Below are positions 47,437 to 56,796 of a DNA stretch of 64,000 nt, piece after piece. Under the pieces are notes generated by a model. It saw nothing but the letters and a program-made list of their open reading frames with translations. It did not search any database and was not told where the DNA came from. This DNA comes from Haliotis asinina (taxonomy: Eukaryota > Mollusca > Gastropoda > Lepetellida > Haliotidae), in the NCBI RefSeq assembly GCF_037392515.1, contig NC_090292.1:41718747-41782746 (forward strand), given 5' to 3'. Position 1 is the first letter of the stretch. Each line of letters starts with the position of its first letter. The position numbers and the translations under genes are program-made.

Positions 47437-47693
47437 GTGTGTGAAGTCGGAGGCATTTATGCTGTCGTTGTTTGGGTTTATACATATTTATTATATAATA
47501 TATAAATATAATTCATAATATGTACATCATGCTTCCAGATATAGGTGAGGCCTTTCAACTTATACACGCTGTTGATAACACGTCTGAGCAACTCGAAATA
47601 GCACTATGCAATATCACATACTAACCGCGATAGACAAACATCTGCAAAAATAATTATAGATATTTGTCAATAATACCAGACACACAATAACCG

Positions 47694-48180
47694 ATGGATA
47701 CTACAGCGTGTGTTCTTTCAACGACGAATCTAAGGCTGCCATCAGAAGAAATAAAACCTAATATTACCATCACTGGTACGAAATTACCAGAGCTAGTTCC
47801 ATACAGCGAGGTATGCGTTCATCTCAAACAGCTTCGCACAACAGATAATGTTCAAAGTGAACGTCCTTCCACGTTGTTGAGGCTGTCCTGGTTAAAACAG
47901 AAAAACACAATGACGGACGCACTGAGTCATTTTCATCGAGGCAGTATGAAAAAATGACAAATAGTAATATATCTGAATTTAAAATATCAATTTTAGATAC
48001 CAAGAATAATACTACAAATATAGGATACTCAACACTACATATACAACAGTAGCTAGTAATCGAGGACCAGGAATGCCAATAAAAAAATGCATTAATGTAG
48101 GGTTATCAGACCTAGGTGATACTAGAGGATTTGATAACACGGGAATAGATGGTAAAATGTACCTGGAGTCAATGTTTTAA
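47694..48180 (+). pseudogene. Polinton-borne remnants before the right terminal repeat
   Basis: Short frames, including INVGLSDLGDTRGFDNTG near 48090-48150, which looks like coding sequence of the element. No named function. Fossil, broken. Confidence 0.35.
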
Positions 48181-48186
48181 GTTGAT

Positions 48187-48396
48187 TTGATTACAACTTG
48201 CTTCCCTGTCTTATATAAACTAGTCTCGTACCCCCAACAGTCTTCCTCTCACTAGTAACACTGTTGGGTACTTTTTCACAGGGGAGATGAAAAGTGGTCA
48301 TATTATGGGTTTTATAAATTAATATGATTGAGGCAAGGATATGTTTTTCATTTTATATGTTATATGAACTGGTCCCGTACTCCCATTGTTTATACT
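48187..48396 (-). repeat. Polinton right terminal inverted repeat
   Basis: Read on the minus strand it starts AGTATAAACAATGGGAGTAC and follows the left repeat at clear but imperfect identity, with small length differences in the inner part. Confidence 0.8.
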
Positions 48397-48664
48397 TCTC
48401 ATGGTGTCACTAGATTGTCAGGCCAAACTGGATTATTTCATATACCGGACTGTTTCTGAGAACGGCTTTACACAACATACAAACAAACCTGAAAGAGACA
48501 AAAAACGATAGATTATAAAAGCATTTTTACATAAATAATTGCTGGCATTCGATTGCATGCGCCACTAACATACAAACACACGATGCATTACACCTGAAAT
48601 TATCAGATTGCCTCAACAGCGACTCCTCTTGGTTCTATTTCCAGGTATGATTGGTTAGTTGTTG

Positions 48665-48722
48665 TGTAATGTCGCTCCCTGCAATATTTCAACTCAAAGC
48701 GGCAATCTGTAAATAATTGAGT
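48665..48722 (+). mobile_element. SINE fragment before GT repeat
   Basis: GCAATATTTCAACTCAAAGC and GGCAATCTGTAAATAATTGA resemble the SINE-B middle; orientation unsure. Confidence 0.35.
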
Positions 48723-48842
48723 CGTGTGCATGTGTATGTGCGTGTGTGTGTGCGTATGTGTGTATGTGTTTGTGTATGTGTATGCGTGTGCGTGCGTGTG
48801 CGTGTGTGTATGTGTGTGCGTACGTGTGCATGCGTGTGCTCT
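48722..48842 (+). repeat. GT-rich microsatellite before esterase
   Basis: GTGTGC/GTATGT mixture, about 230-340 bases upstream of the 49068 start codon. Confidence 0.9.
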
Positions 48843-49067
48843 CCGCGATGAATGACGTTGATCATATACAATCAAACACTGTTATGTACGAAGCCTACAT
48901 TTTCTGAGGTATTGACACAAATGAAACTTATGATTAAGGAATACGTTGGAGCAAACTTTTACATTACTTCGAGACAAATGCAAGTTCGATCCATCCATGT
49001 TTGACTACACGTGCTTATCATAGGTCGGTGAATGTGATACTTATCGATAACTCTTTTCAGGTAAATC

Positions 49068-52000
49068 ATGACATCTTTGCTCATCTTCGGCCTGGTTGTT
49101 ATCATCGTCAGTACCGGAAACAGAGCCTCTGGACAGGAAGTTGACACTACGCATGGCAGAGTCAGAGGTCTGCGAACTTCCGTCCTCGGAAAACTCATCG
49201 ATACTTACTATGGCATACCTTTTGCCAAACCACCAATAGGAGACCTTAGATTTAAACACCCACAACCCATTGACCCCTGGCGACCGGAGGTCAAGGACGC
49301 CTATTCCCAGAAACCGTCATGCCAACAACCAACGCCGATTCCAAACGGCATGTCCTGGAGGACGGCACCTCCGACCTTCAGCGAGGATTGTCTCTACATC
49401 AATGTCTGGGCACCAGTTAATATACCACCAAATACCAATCTCACGACCATGGTATGGATATACGGTGGTTCCTTCAGATCCGGCTCCATCAGTTTGCCGT
49501 TGTATGACGGCAAGTATCTTGCCGCTGAAAAAAACGTCATCGTGATGTCCATGAACTATCGCCTTGGGGCTTATGGGTTTCTATACCTCAGCCCCGACAC
49601 GTTTCCAGGCAACCAGGGCCTCATGGACCAGACTCTTGCATTGCAATGGATCCGAGACAATGTTGAAACATTCGGCGGAGATGCAAACAGGATTACCATA
49701 TTTGGAGAAAGCGCCGGAGCAGCATCAGTTGGACATCTATTGCTATCCCCCAAATCACGTGACCTCTTCACCCGTGCCATTCTACAAAGCGGATCCCCTC
49801 TTCCGGCATGGGCAGCAAAGCAGCCTTCAGCTGCTGTTGGCGGCGCCAGACAACTTGCGATGTTAGCCAACTGCTCTGCCAGATCGGATGCTGATATTTA
49901 CCACTGCATCAAAGACTTACCTCCAGGAACTCTCCTAAAGTACCAGGAACAAGTCATTGGCATTGCAGAGATCGCTTTCTCTCCTGTCGTGGACGGATTC
50001 TTCTTTCCAGAAAATCCAACATCGCTTATAGAAAAAGGGCAAATGAAGAGAACTGAACTATTAATGGGCGTCAATAGGAATGAAGGCACGCTATTTCTAC
50101 CGTATTCTTTGCCCACGATATTCACACTATCGGATCGATTAAACGTGAGTAGGACACAATTCCTAATCGCATTGAGAAAGTATGCGACAGTAAATGGTCT
50201 GTCATCGACATTAATGAAGGCAGTCATGGCCCAATACGATGAAGTCCAGGTTCCTTCTCTACGGAAAGACTACCTCGAAACTATAGACTACATCCTCGGG
50301 GACAGCTTTTTCACCTGCCCAGCAGTCAAACTGGCGGAGTACTACGCTGCAGACGATGACGTGTACTTCTACTACTTCAACCACCGGCTTGACGCTTTGA
50401 TAGCACCGACATGGTTGGGAACTTTTCATTCGGCTGAGATCGAGATGGTGTTTGGTCTTCCTCTCGGGAACAGTTTCACAGCATCAGAGGCAGAAAAAAC
50501 AACAAGTCGTATTATGATGACATATTGGGCGAATTTTGCTAAAACTGGGCAAGTACCTGCATTTTAAAACTGAATCAGGGATTGAAAGGGTGGATAAATG
50601 AAGACTTATGGATGTTTATGCAATTTTTGATATGCATGCTGGGGTGGTGGGATAGCCTTGAGGTTAAAGCGTTCGCTCTTCACGCTGAAGACCCGGGTTC
50701 GATTCCCCAAATGGGTAAAATCGTGTAAACCCAATTTCCGGTGTCCCCCACAGTGATATTGCACGAACATTGCTAAAAGTGGCGTAAAACTAAACTCAGT
50801 CAGTCAGCGCATAATGATGAAGCAATAAAAATATACCCTGATCCGTTCCGTACGTCTTACCTAAGACGGGTTAAAGCGTTTGCTTGACACGCGGAAGACC
50901 CGGACTCGATTCCCCTCCCCTCCCTCCCTATCAATGCTAATAGCGGCATAAAAAATACTCACTCACCCATAACAAGCAATTGTTCAGGTTTTATGTGAAT
51001 CACTTAAAATGTGTTTTAAAGGCTTGAAAGGGATAAAGTTTGTTGAGAAATTAGTTGCTTTGTTTGTAACGTTTCACAATGTGTACAAAGGCACAATAGT
51101 TTAACAGGTCCAAATACCTTGTATTTTCTATTGTAAAGGTTGATAGCATTAATGCAAACCAGCAGAAGTTTTTTTTTCTAATTCTGATTGTGAATGAGGC
51201 GATGAGTCATCAATCAGCAAATATCTATTGGACGTTTGTTGTGCCAGTGTATAATTATTATTGTTACATAATACACTATGTCTTGTTTAATTGTTGTTTT
51301 TATGAGTGGATAATGAATTATTAGTTAGAGGTGATCTTCAGCAACCCATGCTTGTCGCAAGAGGCGACTAATAGATCGGGTGGTCAGGCTCGCTGACTTG
51401 GTTGACACATGGCACCGATTCCAATGCTCTTGATCACTGGATAGTCTGGTCCAGACTCGATTACTTACAGTCTGCTGCCATATAGCTGAAATATTGTTGA
51501 GTGCGGCGCTAAACAAGAAACCAGTCTTATTTCGTATGGTATAATTATTAAAAACAATGTAACTGTCTGTGAGTTGGTGTATTGTGGAAATAATTGTGCA
51601 GACAGTAACTTCTGCCGGTAACCTTGAAATCCTTATGAACAAATATTGAGAGGAAACCGGATCTGGTAATGTTAAACGTTTTTCGCCGTCAATTTGCCAG
51701 GAACCCAAACCTTCCGGAGACACCCAGCTTCCAGTGGCCAAAGTATACCAAAGATGATGAAACCTTCCTTATCTTCACGGATGGAGGACAGGCGACCGGT
51801 CAGGGGCTCAGGAAGCAACAGTGTGTGTTCTGGGATACACTAGTGCCACTGATTCGCCAGAACGAGGAGACGCCTACTGGCTCTAGAAGTAAGTCATCCA
51901 TAGCGTCATATATGGAATTGTCACGTGACTGAGTGAGTGAATGCGTGTGGTGGGTGAGTGCAAGCATGCATGATTTCATGCGTGAGTGCGTTGGATGGTG

Positions 52001-52888
52001 AGTGAGTCCATGCATGCGTGAGTGCATTTGTAAGTGAATTTGATGGTAAGTGAGTGAGAGTGCATGCATGCGTGAGTGCATTTGTAAGTGAATTTGATGG
52101 AAAGTGAATGAGAGTGCATGCATGGGTGAGTGGGTTGGATTGTGAATGAGGGAGTATGATTTTACGGCGCTTTCAGCAATATTTCAACAGCATCAAGACG
52201 GGTAGACTAATGCGTAATCTCCGAATATATGTAATTTCGATAGTAACAATCTAACCCATATAAAATGAAAAAGGGGCCTCATGGAGACCAGAGATTCTTC
52301 AACCTGAGGAAATCTGGACTTGCTTCATTTAAGACTTTAGCACTGCGGAGAGAGATTGGCAGTGAGAAAAATAATATTGTTCAGGGGCAGTGAGACCGAC
52401 TACAACACGGGGATTTATGTGCTTGTTTGTTTACTTGCTTGCTGTTTCACGCCGCACTCAACAATATTCCAGCTATAAGACGGCGGTCTGTAAATAATCG
52501 AGTTTGAACCAGACAATCCAGTGATGAGCATCGATCTACGCAACTGGGAAACGACGACATGTGTTAACTAAGTTACGAGCCTGATCAACTGATCCTTACG
52601 ACAAGCATTGGCTACTGAAAATCAATATTCTGACCCGGCCCTTCACTGGAAGCAGTCATTGTAACTGAGTGCCATGACGCTACCTCTAGGCCACCTCAAC
52701 GATTGGTAGCATGGTCACGTGACGTGTGAATCATAACGTCGCAATCAGAGATATATCACGTAATTTTGTCTGTTTCAGCGACGACAGAGAGGGTGGTCTA
52801 CGTGTGTCCAAACGACGGAAGCAGAATCTCCGTTTCTTTTGGAGTGTTGTGTGGCGTGGCACTTGCAGTTCTGTTGAGCTTTAAATAA
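49068..52888 (+). CDS. Carboxylesterase, probably GPI-anchored, three exons, GC-AG first intron
   Basis: Exon 1 49068-50548, exon 2 51701-51888, exon 3 52779-52888 (592 residues, stop TAA 52886-52888). Signal peptide residues 1-22. Family marks: KPPIGDLRF, EDCLYINVW, GGSF at the oxyanion hole (third Gly replaced by Ser), GESAG with Ser215, Glu339 (NRNEGT) and His454 (GTFHSAEIE). The triad is intact; substrate unknown. The first intron begins GCAAGT rather than GT, and the joined phase-2 codon restores the family motif GNPN, as in the 30-kb paralogue. Exon 3 encodes a short Cys-Pro linker, a small-residue stretch (NDGS) and a hydrophobic end GVLCGVALAVLLSFK, which fits a GPI-attachment signal. 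A 3' splice site (CTCTTTTCAG) lies seven bases before the ATG, implying a 5'-UTR intron. A polyadenylation signal is at 53127. Intron 1 contains three SINEs; intron 2 contains a minisatellite and a SINE. Confidence 0.9.
50642..50810 (+). mobile_element. SINE-A, complete, in esterase intron 1
   Basis: GGTGGTGGGATAGCCTTGAG head, B box GGGTTCGATTCCCC, and tail TTGCTAAAAGTGGCGTAAAA, ending CAGTCAGTCAG. Confidence 0.8.
50862..50968 (+). mobile_element. SINE-A, degraded, in esterase intron 1
   Basis: GGGTTAAAGCGTTTGCTTGA, GGACTCGATTCCCC, then a shortened body and ACTCACTCACCC. Confidence 0.6.
51330..51515 (+). mobile_element. SINE-B in esterase intron 1
   Basis: CAACCCATGCTTGTCGCAAG, GATCGGGTGGTCAGGCTCGC, GGTCCAGACTCGATTACTTA, AATATTGTTGAGTGCGGCGC. 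Ends about 185 bases before exon 2. Confidence 0.7.
51930..52140 (+). repeat. Approximately 62-bp repeat in esterase intron 2
   Basis: GAGTGCATGCATGCGTGAGT and GCATTTGTAAGTGAATTTGA repeated about three times. Begins some 40 bases after the exon 2 donor. Confidence 0.75.
52141..52200 (-). mobile_element. SINE-A tail in esterase intron 2
   Basis: GAATGAGGGAGTATGATTTT, then ACGGCGCTTTCAGCAATATT. Confidence 0.5.
52437..52715 (-). mobile_element. SINE-B longer subfamily, in esterase intron 2
   Basis: Same extra stretch as at 22.65 kb (TATTCTGACCCGGCCCTTCA, CATGACGCTACCTCTAGGCC), here without the second body. Confidence 0.65.
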
Positions 52889-53126
52889 GCACTCACATCG
52901 ACTCAGCATTCTCCTTAGCACTCATGTTAAAGGTTTTTGTGGGTTTTTTTTAAAAGATATACTGAGTGAAACAAAAAAGGGAACACCTCTGCATGGCTGG
53001 CAGTGTTCCTTTATATATTTTTCTCAGCATATTATATCACTGCGTGACCGCAACATGGCATAAATGCCGACATACTTTTGTATCGTGAAGTCTGTTTCTT
53101 ACAAGGATAGGTTTAATTTTTAAAAC

Positions 53127-53132
53127 AATAAA
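53127..53132 (+). promoter_or_regulatory. Polyadenylation signal AATAAA of the esterase at 49.1 kb
   Basis: First AATAAA after the stop at 52888, about 240 bases downstream, in AT-rich sequence. It implies a short 3' UTR. Confidence 0.5.
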
Positions 53133-53157
53133 AAATGTGCTGATTACTTTCGTGTTC

Positions 53158-53313
53158 ATTTAGGTGGGTTAAAGCGTTCGTTCATCACCCCGAAAACCCG
53201 GATTCGATTCCCCACTTGGGCACAATGTGTGAAGCCCATTTCCGATGTCCCCAACCGTGATATTGCTGGAATATTGCCAAAAGCGGCGTAAAGCTCAACT
53301 CACTCATTCACTT
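53158..53313 (+). mobile_element. SINE-A, nearly complete
   Basis: GGGTTAAAGCGTTCGTTCAT, B box GGATTCGATTCCCC, GTGAAGCCCATTTCCGATGT, and tail AATATTGCCAAAAGCGGCGT. Downstream of the esterase polyadenylation signal. Confidence 0.75.
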
Positions 53314-53574
53314 ATTTGTGACCAGTGTTATTTCCTCATGTAATCGGTACCAATATACATTGGCAATGAAGGCAATGTTTTCAGCTCTTAGGGTGGAGGC
53401 AATGGAAGTTCGAATCACTCAGATAATATCTCTTGGTTTGCTGGAGCCATACCGGTGACTGGTGCCTTCTGCAATAGTGTTAGCCTCTAATAGTGTCATC
53501 AATCTGGACATTCCTCAAACACCAAAAGTTAACACTCTTCACTCATATAAGGTTATTCTAGCCCAGCAAACACA

Positions 53575-53845
53575 CAGCGTTTCCCCAACGTTGTGGGAAG
53601 GCTGTAGATTGGTAACGTTGTCACAACGTTAGCATTGCGTCATTTTATAACGTCATGTCACAACGTTAGTGTTGCGTCATTTTATAACGTCATGACAGAA
53701 AGTTAGCATTGCGTCATTTTATGCCATGTCACAACGTTAGCATTTAGTCTTTTTATAGCGTTATGACACAATGCTAGAGTTGCATCATTTTACAATACCA
53801 TGACACGTTAGTATTGCGTTATTTTATAACGTTATGTCACAATGC
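53575..53845 (+). repeat. Approximately 40-bp AACGTT/GCGTCATTTTATAACGT repeat
   Basis: About six units like TCACAACGTTAGCATTGCGT-CATTTTATAACGTCATG. Preceded by ACACAGCGTTTCCCCAACGT. Confidence 0.75.
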
Positions 53846-53942
53846 AAACTGATCATGACGTTCAGGGAACCTTTCGCTTTGAGCTTATCACAACTTTGAA
53901 ACATTTCACCTTGAGATTCTTTCTTCCCTATTCAGCTACAAT

Positions 53943-54212
53943 GAGTGAGTGAGTTAGTTTAGTTTTACGCCGCACTCAGCAATATTCCAGCTATATGGCG
54001 GCGGTTTGTAAATAATCGAGTCTGGGCCAGACAATTCAGTGACCAACAACATGAGCATCGATCTGCGCAATTGGGAAGCGAGGACATTTGTCAACCAAGT
54101 CAGCGAGCCTGACCACCCGATCCCGTTAGTCTCCTCATACGACAAGCATAGTCGCCCTCTATGGCAAGCATGGGTTGCTGAAGGCCTATACTACCCCAGG
54201 ACCTTCACGGGT
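53943..54212 (-). mobile_element. SINE-B, nearly complete
   Basis: GAGTGAGTTAGTTTAGTTTT, GCCGCACTCAGCAATATTCC, CACCCGATCCCGTTAGTCTC, AGGCCTATACTACCCCAGGA. Confidence 0.8.
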
Positions 54213-56208
54213 CCTATTCAGCTACAGCTTCAGACTAAAACAACATGCAAATTGACGAATAAAATTGCAGGTGTTCTCCCATTGGTGAGACGCATTAATT
54301 AATCGTTCACTGCACACTTCCACACCCCTTCAGTGAAGTGGGAACAGCCCTGTTGTAGAAGCGTACTCACAGGAGGCGTAGTTCTCAACTGGGAGTTCAT
54401 TAACGCAGTAGACATTTGTAAGAGCATTTATTGTTTTCAATAAAGAATATCGTTAGATACAGAAATTACAATGGACTAGATATCAAAGATACGGAGCGAG
54501 CAGGTCGACATCGGTACTTGCTGATGGTCTGTCCTAATTCTAATGGTGATCGAAAAGGGCAGTCAAAGGTTTATAGATACACTTATATATGTTATAGTTA
54601 AAAACCTGTTGCAATCAAATGTTACGAAGTGATGGTACGATATATATTCTTCAATGCTGAATTTAATTTTCCATTGCTATTAAGTGTCAAGCTTATTGTT
54701 TCCTACAGGATGCTGGATTGTATTATATTCCTCTTGCCCAGTCTGTACCTGGCGTTGCTTGGCTTAAAAATAATGTACAATTCAATATCATTGATCAGTT
54801 TAAGCAGTTAAAAGTTATTAATACTATATAATGTATAAGCATTCGCGTTTTCAGAACCACATTTGCTACAGTTACATACTTGTTACTATAGACTCTGGCT
54901 AGCTACACTTAGAACTTAAAACCACAGGTTGGTCATTGAAACAGGACATGTATATGTAACAGATATACATCAGCTGCCTGTGATGTACTCCATATTGTAC
55001 TGTCCAGCACTAAATGCCCCTAGATATCAATTTCTTTTCCAATATTGAAATTTCTGTAAACACCCTAATATTGTAAAAATGGTTTATCTAATGGAATGTC
55101 ATTATTCAACACTTAACACAAAAGTTATATCACGTATCAAAACTGGACCTTGTTCAATTTTTGATATATGTCAATATGTTCATTGCGTCGCTATACGTGA
55201 TTTTTAGAATAAAATATCTGTTCTGTGGTCAAGGTTCAGTGACACAGCTAATACCTGCTTAGCTAAGGTTAATTCATTCTATCAGACAGGGGAGTAAGGT
55301 GTGTTTTCTATGGTATTTATCCACTCCACTGCCTCACGACAGGGAGTCTCACAAAAGGGGGTCTCACAACAGGGAGTCTCACAACATGGAGTTTCGCAAC
55401 AGGGAGTCTTACAATTGGGAGTAGACCAAATTGGAGCGAATGTCTGCTTTAAACTAATCAGCCATTATCGTAAAATAGAACGTTGGAGACAACGTAAAAT
55501 ACGTTAGCACCATCAAAAAACTGTTACCTTCTGGCGACAGTACTTTAATTACTTATCAAAATGTCAGGCCACAATGTTGTGACAACGTAAACAATTTACT
55601 CAACTAGACGCCTAATAAAAGCCGTTCACCCCTATGTAGTTAATCCACTTCCACGCCCCTACAAACATACATTTTCCCCAAAGTATTCCATTTATATTTT
55701 GTGTTTCAGTCACCCAAGGCGAGCCCCGTGAATTCATTTCGTTTGAAAAATAAATACTTTTTAGGTTCTTTCACGGGTCGGGGTCAGCCAAAAGAGTTTA
55801 CTTTGATGAATTTTAGCCTTAAAGGTACTACATCACACAGTTCTAAAAGTGAATAATGCATTTCTGTCAGTAACACTATCAGCCCGCAAGGAAGCTACCA
55901 TATACGTTCGGATGAATTAAGGCAATGTTGAATTAAATCAAGTTTCGCACCCTTTTCCAACCGAGCATTATATCAAGCAAACCACACAGAGTTATGTCTC
56001 TTAGAGCGCTCTCCCCTCACCCTTGGAGGGGGATGATCATAGTGTTAACAGTCTGACTATAATTACCTCGGGTAACCCACCCTGTTAGTTAGGCGTTAGG
56101 TTATTGGTCACACGACTTATCACTAAAACGTGTTCGTATTTTGTAACCCGACGCGTTTTTAAAATGGTTTCAAAAGTCATTATTGGTACTGAATCTCGTT
56201 GGCTTAGA
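54213..56208. other. Intergenic, no gene recognised
   Basis: Between the 49.1-kb esterase and the SLC23 3' end; AT-rich with the 15-bp repeat at 55330. No coding stretch seen. Confidence 0.4.
55330..55432 (+). repeat. 15-bp repeat CAACAGGGAGTCTCA
   Basis: About seven units in frame; gives a QQGVSQ-type open frame (55301-55507) that I do not consider a gene. Confidence 0.75.
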
Positions 56209-56338
56209 GTGAATGAGTGAGTTTCATACTGCTTTAGCAATATTCCAGCAATGTCGCGGTGGGGATACCAGAAATGGGCTTCCTATATTGTGGGGAATCG
56301 AACCCAGATCTTCAGCTTGACGAGCGAACGCTATAACA
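56209..56338 (-). mobile_element. SINE-A copy
   Basis: GAATGAGTGAGTTTCATACT tail, AGCAATATTCCAGCAATGTC, and inverted B box GGGGAATCGAACCC. Confidence 0.7.
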
Positions 56339-56796
56339 AGAAGTATGAAAATAGCAAACAATGCACAAAGGTTTAAAAATGAAAGAAGTCATGCAATACA
56401 AACAAAACAATACGAAAGAAAAAATCAAATTGAACGAAGACGATCTGACGGTTACGGGATTGAATATTCATAGATTGAGGAAGGACAGCTTTTCACTGTA
56501 AGTCTGCCAAACATACGTATAGGTCTGGCCTTTATAAATGGAACAAAATATCCTGCATTGTGCGAATATAATTGTGCAATATTTGTTAGAAGCCGAGGAC
56601 TAATCATCCATTTAAAACCTAATGTTTGGGCCAAGTAAACACTGAACACCAAAAGAAACGCAGGGTTACCTGCTCTTGGTTATAAATCCAAGATATTGAC
56701 CCATGACACAAATTGGTGGAGGGTAGATGCAGATGTTATTTTAAAATAAACCTCGCTCCACCCGAGAATATAAAACGGTTTGCCCCGGAAGAGGAG

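Larger units (their letters stand above)
38350..48396. mobile_element. Polinton/Maverick fossil, broken, interrupted by a LINE
   Basis: Terminal inverted repeats of about 200 bp at 38350-38550 and 48187-48396, imperfect but clearly matching. Between them are remnants of a protein-primed B-type DNA polymerase, an integrase-like piece and unassigned short frames. Without the 5.9-kb LINE only about 4.2 kb is left, against 15-20 kb for whole Polintons, so most of the element is lost. It is broken in many places. I could not see a matching 6-bp target duplication. Divergent repeats and decay mark it as older than the LINE. Confidence 0.8.
48397..49060. other. Upstream of the 49.1-kb esterase
   Basis: Runs from the Polinton end to the 5'-UTR splice acceptor (CTCTTTTCAG, ending 49060). 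Includes a SINE trace and the GT-rich repeat. First exon and promoter not identified. Confidence 0.4.
50549..51700 (+). other. Probable GC-AG intron of the 49.1-kb esterase
   Basis: The donor reads ACTGG/GCAAGT, which matches the known strong consensus of GC donors. The acceptor is AATTTGCCAG/GAACCC. Using it keeps the phase-2 join and the GNPN motif found in the paralogue, whose donor is an ordinary GTGAGC. Without splicing the frame ends nine codons later. The intron holds two tRNA-type SINEs (50642, 50862) and a SINE-B copy (51330). Confidence 0.75.

Noticed and set aside
55301-55507. Frame with QQGVSQ repeats
   Set aside because: A 15-bp repeat that happens to stay in frame; no other sign of a gene.
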